Assembly (NCBI GenBank): GCA_947628455.1
Contig: CANQZY010000003.1
Span: forward strand, 1-33,955
Direction of reading: 5' to 3'
From: an uncultured Methanobrevibacter sp.
Lineage (GTDB): Archaea > Methanobacteriota > Methanobacteria > Methanobacteriales > Methanobacteriaceae
DNA: 33,955 nt
The notes beneath the pieces were generated by a model, which saw nothing but the letters and a program-made list of their open reading frames with translations, was not told the origin of the DNA and made no database searches. The position numbers and the translations under genes are program-made. Shown piece after piece: positions 30,509-33,955 of this stretch (its first letter is position 1; each line of letters begins with the position of its first letter).

Positions 30509-30971
30509 AATTACATTCCTCCTTATAAAATGTTATTAATTTATGTTCATATAAATATGATTCAATTTTTTCTAAGTCTTTTTCCTCAATTGGTTTAATA
30601 TAAAATTTCCCTGCAGGTTTAGAAGTGCAATCCCATGTATCAATTTGAAAACCATTTATAGCTGCTGTTAGATGATGAGCACAATGTATAACAATAATCA
30701 CATTTTGATATCTATTTATAAGATCTTTAACTTTTAGCCAAGATCCAAAATCATTTTTTAATTGTTTATGTTCAATAAAACCATGTTTTTTCAAAAATAT
30801 TTTATATACGCATGGATCGTTTGGCATTCTGCACTTTTTTTTACCTAAATAACACAACTCATCATAAACTTTTTCCCATGAAGTTTGAGTTGCATAACAT
30901 AAAGCTCTAACAACACAATCTCCTCCTGAATGCCATTTTTTTGGGTTAATATTATATTTAGCAAAATACAT
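30492..30971 (-). CDS. Putative cysteine-peptidase-like phage protein
   Basis: 159 aa. The order Cys (GGDCVVRALCYAT, about residue 19), His (HCAHHLTAAING, about 100) and Asp (IDTWDCTSKPAG, about 110) is that of a papain-like or C39-like fold, with the first Cys at the start of a helix. Phage proteins with this pattern (DCVVRA...MPND...HL.A...DTWD) are common and usually annotated hypothetical. It is the first large gene of the early operon, so it acts soon after induction and could attack a host factor. No signal peptide. Confidence 0.65.
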   Translation of the reverse strand: MYFAKYNINPKKWHSGGDCVVRALCYATQTSWEKVYDELCYLGKKKCRMPNDPCVYKIFLKKHGFIEHKQLKNDFGSWLKVKDLINRYQNVIIVIHCAHHLTAAINGFQIDTWDCTSKPAGKFYIKPIEEKDLEKIESYLYEHKLITFYKEECNYESRD

Positions 30972-31062
30972 TATAAAAAATCCTTTCCATTATATTTTTT
31001 TTGATATTTGTTCTTAGTCCTGTCACTATCTGAATAATATTATTTTTGACTTTATTATTCAT
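30958..31062 (-). CDS. Possible 34-aa basic micro-ORF
   Basis: ATG at 31062 opens 34 codons (MNNKVKNNIIQIVTGLRTNI...) ending just inside the next gene, which would allow coupling. An aggag lies 13 bases upstream, too far for a good site, and is part of the repeated CTGTCAG motif. It may well be chance. Confidence 0.25.
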   Translation of the reverse strand: MNNKVKNNIIQIVTGLRTNIKKNIMERIFYNVFC

Positions 31063-31091
31063 TCTTTTATTTTTACTCCTGTCAGACTTTT
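31014..31091 (-). repeat. Two direct copies of a TTAgTCCTGTCA motif downstream of cro
   Basis: TTAGTCCTGTCA at 31014-31025 and a 21-base version at 31071-31091 (TTTTACTCCTGTCAGACTTT+T). The second matches an inverted copy at 31731-31751 at 20 of 21 positions. The centre CTGTCAG is a small dyad, compatible with a protein site. Confidence 0.75.
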
Positions 31092-31327
31092 TAATGGCAT
31101 TTTGCCATAATTTCGTTTAAAAAAATTAACAAATTAATCTGATATAAATCTAAAAGTTTACATAACAGATCAATACTCATATTTTTTGGATTTTTCTCAT
31201 ATTTTCTATATGTTTCTCTATGAATTTCTAAATAATTTGCTACATATTCATTTGAAAAATCATTTTCTAAACGAATCAATCTTAATCTTTCGGATAAAAT
31301 TTTCCAAAAATCGTTTGAATTATTCAT
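31091..31327 (-). CDS. Cro-like HTH regulator
   Basis: 78 aa, a single Cro/CI-type HTH: LRLIRLENDFSNEYVANYLE then IHRETYRKYEKNPKNMSIDLLCKLLDLYQ (about 15-65). First gene of the early minus operon, divergent from the repressor, behind an ideal promoter and gataggaggt ribosome site. It should shut down repressor synthesis in the lytic choice. Its 3' end encodes operator 3. Confidence 0.82.
   Translation of the reverse strand: MNNSNDFWKILSERLRLIRLENDFSNEYVANYLEIHRETYRKYEKNPKNMSIDLLCKLLDLYQINLLIFLNEIMAKCH
31094..31108. promoter_or_regulatory. Operator 3, inside the end of the Cro-like gene
   Basis: ATGGCA-TTT-TGCCAT, the same 15-base palindrome as in the divergent promoter region. It forms the last codons of the Cro-like gene (MAKCH and stop). 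Repressor bound here could add looping or a roadblock to early transcription. Confidence 0.75.
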
Positions 31328-31349
31328 TTTCTACCTCCTATCTAAATCG

Positions 31350-31378
31350 ATTATATTATGGCATTTTGCCATTGTCAA
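31350..31378 (-). promoter_or_regulatory. Early lytic promoter, consensus, with operator in the spacer
   Basis: On the minus strand TTGACA, a 17-base spacer and TATAAT, all perfect. The spacer is filled by operator 1 (31358-31372, ATGGCATTTTGCCAT), so repressor binding would directly exclude polymerase. Confidence 0.9.
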
Positions 31379-31400
31379 CAAAAAAATGACATTTTGCCAT
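31358..31400. promoter_or_regulatory. Operators 1 and 2 of the CI/Cro switch
   Basis: Operator 1 at 31358-31372 is a perfect 15-base palindrome (ATGGCA-TTT-TGCCAT). Operator 2 at 31386-31400 differs in one base (ATGACA arm) and lies close to the -35 box of the repressor promoter. Centre-to-centre spacing is 28 bases, nearly three helical turns, which favours cooperative binding. Confidence 0.85.
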
Positions 31401-31407
31401 ATTTTTA

Positions 31408-31435
31408 TTGTATATGTACAAAAATGTTGTATAAT
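31408..31435 (+). promoter_or_regulatory. Repressor (CI-like) promoter
   Basis: TTGTAT, 16-base spacer, TATAAT, followed by aaaggag at 31441-31447. Weaker than the early promoter and eight bases downstream of operator 2, so it can be autoregulated. Confidence 0.75.
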
Positions 31436-31456
31436 AATTAAAAGGAGTGATTGATT

Positions 31457-31684
31457 TTGTTAGAAAATAAGAATTTTACAAATACAAACATTAAATTTTT
31501 AAGAGAGATTCGAAAAATTTCACAACAAAAATTAGCGCAAGATCTTAATTTAAATCAATCTACTCTTGCAAAATGGGAAACAAACGATAGAAAAATCACC
31601 CTTGATCAAGCAATAAAACTTGCTAACTATTTTCAAATACCTGTTGGGGATTTTATTGCTAAAGATTTAAGGATTAAAGATTAA
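31457..31684 (+). CDS. CI-like repressor (short, HTH only)
   Basis: 75 aa. Xre-type HTH (IKFLREIRKISQQKLAQDLN, LNQSTLAKWETNDRKITLDQ), followed by NYFQIPVGDFIAKDL. It lacks a peptidase S24 cleavage domain, so induction cannot be by RecA-stimulated self-cleavage. I use the TTG at 31457, nine bases after aaaggag; the track's TTG at 31451 is too close. It should hold the lytic promoter off through the 15-base operators. Confidence 0.8.
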   Translation: MLENKNFTNTNIKFLREIRKISQQKLAQDLNLNQSTLAKWETNDRKITLDQAIKLANYFQIPVGDFIAKDLRIKD

Positions 31685-31690
31685 AAATAT

Positions 31691-31718
31691 AAAAAAGACT
31701 CGTGCTGTAACACGAGCC
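31691..31718 (-). terminator. Hairpin terminator between repressor and integrase
   Basis: CTCGTG-ctgtaa-CACGAG with six A on its left, so the U-run would be on the minus strand. It would stop transcripts entering from the host tRNA side, and may also weakly separate repressor and integrase transcripts. Confidence 0.6.
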
Positions 31719-31730
31719 ATGAAAAATCAC

Positions 31731-31751
31731 AAAAGTCTGACAGGACTAAAA
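31731..31751 (+). repeat. Inverted 21-base copy of the CTGTCAG motif
   Basis: AAAAGTCTGACAGGACTAAA+A is the reverse complement of 31071-31091 with one mismatch. The two copies bracket the whole repressor/Cro switch. Confidence 0.8.
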
Positions 31752-31762
31752 ACAAAATATCA

Positions 31763-31802
31763 TTGATATAATGTTTAGGATTTTTCTATATCATTATATC
31801 AA
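31763..31802. promoter_or_regulatory. Eleven-base inverted repeat ahead of the integrase gene
   Basis: TTGATATAATG and CATTATATCAA pair perfectly across 18 bases, just before the integrase ribosome site (aaaaaggaag). A TATAAT-like box is part of the left arm. It may regulate integrase expression as an operator or leader hairpin. The space 31685-31829 otherwise holds only this, the CTGTCAG copy and the hairpin. Confidence 0.65.
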
Positions 31803-31829
31803 AAAAAATAAAAAAAAGGAAGAGATATT

Positions 31830-32936
31830 ATGATATATCAAGAAAAAAATAGAAAAAAAATAACAAAAGATGGTCGTTCGTGGTATTTTAGAACATATTA
31901 CGTTGATATTTATGGAAACAAAAAACAAAAACAAAGTAAATTATTTAAAACATCAAGAGAAGCTAAAGATAAAGAGAGAGAATTTTTAAATAATGTTGAT
32001 ACTAATTTAGTCAATACGACTAATTTAACTATAAAAGAGTTAAAGAAGGATTATTTAAACTATCAAAAAGATCGTTTAAGAATTTCTTCTTATGAATCAA
32101 CACGAATAGAATTAAGTTATACAGATATTTTAGATAATATTAAAGTTAAAGACTTAAATATTAAACATATAAATAACTGGAAAAATTATATAAATGAGAA
32201 AAATTTTTCTATAGGTTATAAAAACACTATTTATAGAAAATTGAGAGCATTGTTGAATTATGGAAATAAATTTTATGATCTAAACATCAATGTTTTAAAT
32301 AAAATGGAAAATTTTAGTGACAAAAGTGAATTAAAAAAAGAGATGCTTTTTTATACAAAAGAAGAATTTAAGGATTTTATTAAAAATGAAACTGATTTAA
32401 AATGGATCTGTTTTTTCAATACATTATTTTTTTGTGGATTGAGACAAGGTGAAGCTTTAGCGCTTAATTGGAAAGATATTGACTTTAAAAATGGAACTAT
32501 GAATATAAATAAAAGTCTTTGCAATAGAATTAAAGGTGAAAAATATTTAATTTTGCCTACAAAAACCAAAGGAAGTAATAGAAAAATTCCTATTCCCAAA
32601 AATTTATTAATAAAATTAAATAATTTATACAATAATATGAAGAAATACGAAAATTTTAATGAAGATTGGTTTGTTTTTGGAAATATATTTCCATTAGCTA
32701 CAACGACAATACAAAAAAGAAGAGATAAATTAGTTATGATTTCAGGAGTTAAAAGAATCAGAATACATGATTTTAGGCATTCGTGTGCTTCATTACTAAT
32801 AAGTTCAGGAGCAAATATAACATTAATAGCAAGATTTTTAGGTCATCAAAATATATCAACTACTTTAAATGTATATAGTCATTTTTATAAAAGTGATTTG
32901 AGTGAATTAATTAACAATATTGATAATGATTTTTAA
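31830..32936 (+). CDS. int: Site-specific tyrosine integrase
   Basis: 368 aa in the standard three-domain order: AP2-like arm-binding domain (about 1-52: DGRSWYFRTYYVDIYGNKKQ), SAM-like core-binding domain (about 65-160) and catalytic domain with Arg205 (CGLRQGEAL), Lys247 (TKTKGSNRKIPI), His313-x-x-Arg316 (HDFRH), His339 (LGHQN) and Tyr349 (LNVYSHF). It lies next to the right att site, with arm repeats four bases after its stop. It inserts the phage into the 3' end of tRNA-Arg. No separate excisionase gene is evident nearby. Confidence 0.95.
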   Translation: MIYQEKNRKKITKDGRSWYFRTYYVDIYGNKKQKQSKLFKTSREAKDKEREFLNNVDTNLVNTTNLTIKELKKDYLNYQKDRLRISSYESTRIELSYTDILDNIKVKDLNIKHINNWKNYINEKNFSIGYKNTIYRKLRALLNYGNKFYDLNINVLNKMENFSDKSELKKEMLFYTKEEFKDFIKNETDLKWICFFNTLFFCGLRQGEALALNWKDIDFKNGTMNINKSLCNRIKGEKYLILPTKTKGSNRKIPIPKNLLIKLNNLYNNMKKYENFNEDWFVFGNIFPLATTTIQKRRDKLVMISGVKRIRIHDFRHSCASLLISSGANITLIARFLGHQNISTTLNVYSHFYKSDLSELINNIDNDF

Positions 32937-32939
32937 AAA

Positions 32940-32963
32940 TTAAGAGGTAAATAAGAGGTAAAA
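32940..32963 (+). repeat. Right integrase arm-type site (two TAAGAGGTAAA)
   Basis: Identical in sequence and orientation to 1220-1243. It begins four bases after the integrase stop and ends 43 bases before the att core. See the left site for the reasoning. Confidence 0.7.
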
Positions 32964-32979
32964 ATAAAATTGCATAATA

Positions 32980-33002
32980 AAACCCTTATAAAATAAGGGT
33001 TT
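32980..33002 (-). terminator. Phage-borne terminator downstream of tRNA-Arg
   Basis: A perfect ten-base stem aaacccttat / ataagggttt with a three-base loop lies just beyond the CCA end in tRNA reading direction. It mirrors the host hairpin at 1064-1092, so the phage appears to supply a replacement terminator for the tRNA it interrupts. Confidence 0.7.
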
Positions 33003-33006
33003 ATTA

Positions 33007-33028
33007 CATAAATGGTGTCCCGTGAGAG
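33007..33028. other. attR core in the 3' end of tRNA-Arg
   Basis: Matches 1094-1115 at 21 of 22 positions and includes the tRNA CCA end and acceptor strand. Since the left flank of this copy is phage DNA, the last bases of the tRNA are phage-derived if crossover fell within the shared tgagag. Confidence 0.8.
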
Positions 33029-33089
33029 ATTCGAACCCCCGACACACGCCTTAGAAGGCCATTGCTCTATCCTGCTGAGCTAATGGGAC
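33013..33089 (-). tRNA. tRNA-Arg (anticodon TCT)
   Basis: 77 bases including encoded CCA. Acceptor GTCCCAT pairs with ACGGGAC except A6-C67. D arm GCTC/GAGC, anticodon loop CTTCTAA, T arm GGGGG-TTCGAAT-CTCTC. The anticodon stem ATGGC/GGCGT has a G-G mismatch and a T-G pair, which is unusual. It serves as the prophage attachment gene. The A6-C67 mismatch is explained by the att exchange; the displaced copy at 1109 would restore T67. Confidence 0.92.
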
Positions 33090-33134
33090 ATGTATAACCC
33101 AAGCACAAATAAGATTATACATCAAACCAACCTT

Positions 33135-33955
33135 TTATTCAATATTTTTCAAAGTTTTTTTCAAAATTTCTTTCCCATTAACCTGAATTATTACTTTGTT
33201 AACATCATAATTATTAAAAAATGTATTTATGACAGGATATGCTACCTCTTCTTTCACAACATCATCATTTAAAAAAATGCTATTATTAAAATTAAGTGTC
33301 ATTTCATCAGTAGATATATCATAATTTATTAATTCAAGTTTTTCATTAGCAATACTAATTAAATTTGGTTGATATATGTAGCTACTGGACAAATCTTCAA
33401 TTATTATATTAATTTTTTCCTCATTAGAATTAATATATTTTGTTATAGGAACATAATAAGTACTATTATCTATATTTTCAGAATAATAAACGACGTATTT
33501 AACAATATTATCTGTTTTATTAATATTGTACTTTTTATTAATTCCAAAATCTTTAGTAATTGTATAAGGAATTTTTGCCTCAACAAGTTCACTTATATTA
33601 GTTCCATCAATATATATTGAAACACCATTAATTTCATTTGTATTAAATAAAGTAAAACTAATTGCTTCAATCAATCGCATTAAAGATTTATCATCCAATT
33701 TTAACATTTCTTTTGAAAAATTTAAATTAGCAATATTTTCATCAAAAGTAACCTCTAAAAGTTCAATATCATCTGGCATTACAGAGTTTAATCCATTAGG
33801 AATAATTTCATTACTAGCATCACTTAAATACTTTATTAATGACCTTATTTTATTTATCATATTATCATCATCAATAATAGAAATAGTTGATTCAACTAAA
33901 AGTCCATTATCATCTAATAGATAGATAACATTATTAGTTAAATCAACATAATTAA
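33135..33955 (-). CDS. GerMN-domain protein (host; start lies outside the window)
   Basis: The reading frame stays open beyond the track's Met at 33860 to the window edge, adding NVIYLLDDNGLLVESTISII, which is the first strand pattern of a GerMN domain, so the gene is cut off at its 5' side. Two GerMN units are visible: ...DIELLEVTFDENIANLNFSKEM and ...KLELINYDISTDEMTLNFNN. Each ends with VSIYIDG- or VIIQVNG-like strands. The family is named after GerM of spore formation and occurs in many extracytoplasmic lipoproteins; any signal peptide is outside the window. Very AT-rich, host-type gene just downstream of which (in its direction) lies the tRNA. Confidence 0.75.
   Translation of the reverse strand, partial: NYVDLTNNVIYLLDDNGLLVESTISIIDDDNMINKIRSLIKYLSDASNEIIPNGLNSVMPDDIELLEVTFDENIANLNFSKEMLKLDDKSLMRLIEAISFTLFNTNEINGVSIYIDGTNISELVEAKIPYTITKDFGINKKYNINKTDNIVKYVVYYSENIDNSTYYVPITKYINSNEEKINIIIEDLSSSYIYQPNLISIANEKLELINYDISTDEMTLNFNNSIFLNDDVVKEEVAYPVINTFFNNYDVNKVIIQVNGKEILKKTLKNIE

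Noticed and set aside
1220-32963. The perfect 24-base direct repeat as the actual att core
   Set aside because: The tRNA 3'-end duplication lies outside both copies and explains integration better; the twin-unit structure fits integrase arm sites. Kept as an alternative until the circle junction is sequenced.
33090-33620. Plus-strand ORFs at 33090-33272 and 33369-33620
   Set aside because: Antisense shadows of the GerMN-domain gene without ribosome sites.

Overview
The window holds one apparently complete siphovirus-type prophage of about 32 kb integrated at a tRNA-Arg(TCT) gene in a very AT-rich bacterium. The flanking genes (a LicD-family transferase on the left, a GerMN-domain protein on the right), strong Shine-Dalgarno sites and normal use of TGA as a stop point to a low-GC member of the Bacillota; an Erysipelotrichia/RF39-like Bacilli lineage would fit, but this is a guess. 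The host genes lie at 106-1050 and right of about 33028.

Ends. A 22-base segment of the tRNA 3' end is present at both ends (1094-1115 and 33007-33028, 21/22 identical) and is the likely att core. Inside each core lies an identical 24-base element made of two copies of TAAGAGGTAAA (1220-1243 and 32940-32963). These look like arm-type sites for the integrase at 31830-32936. The prophage therefore seems to have replaced the last bases of the tRNA, and its terminator, with its own copies.

Layout from right to left, the direction of lytic transcription. Integrase (plus strand); a CI-like repressor (plus) divergent from a Cro-like regulator (minus), with three matching 15-base operators; then a long minus-strand early operon holding a possible cysteine-peptidase-like protein, a membrane protein, a small HTH protein, a DnaD-like replisome organizer with a candidate origin inside the gene, a DnaB-type helicase, about fifteen small genes (coiled coils, an ASCH protein, a candidate clamp-binding protein, two tiny membrane proteins), a second full tyrosine recombinase and a late-gene regulator. 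Three 22-base repeats, a weak -10 box and an intrinsic terminator follow. The late operon then runs HNH endonuclease, GC-rich cos candidate, small and large terminase, portal, ClpP-like protease, HK97 capsid, four head-tail connectors, major tail protein, a repeat-bearing small gene, tail chaperones with a -1 frameshift site, tape measure, Dit, Tal, fibre proteins, a membrane protein, holin and M23 endolysin.

The left end (1118-2822) carries a separate plus-strand cassette behind a near-perfect promoter: a 24-residue peptide, an unknown 141-aa protein, an HTH protein and a 73-aa protein, closed by a terminator shared with the lysis operon. This is the usual place for lysogeny-expressed accessory genes and is the best place to look for an undescribed function.

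Most notable observations: a G8 tract that puts the end of the tail-fibre gene out of frame, the phage-supplied tRNA 3' end that creates an acceptor-stem mismatch, 21-base inverted repeats bracketing the immunity switch, terminators inside the late operon, and a second recombinase among the early genes.
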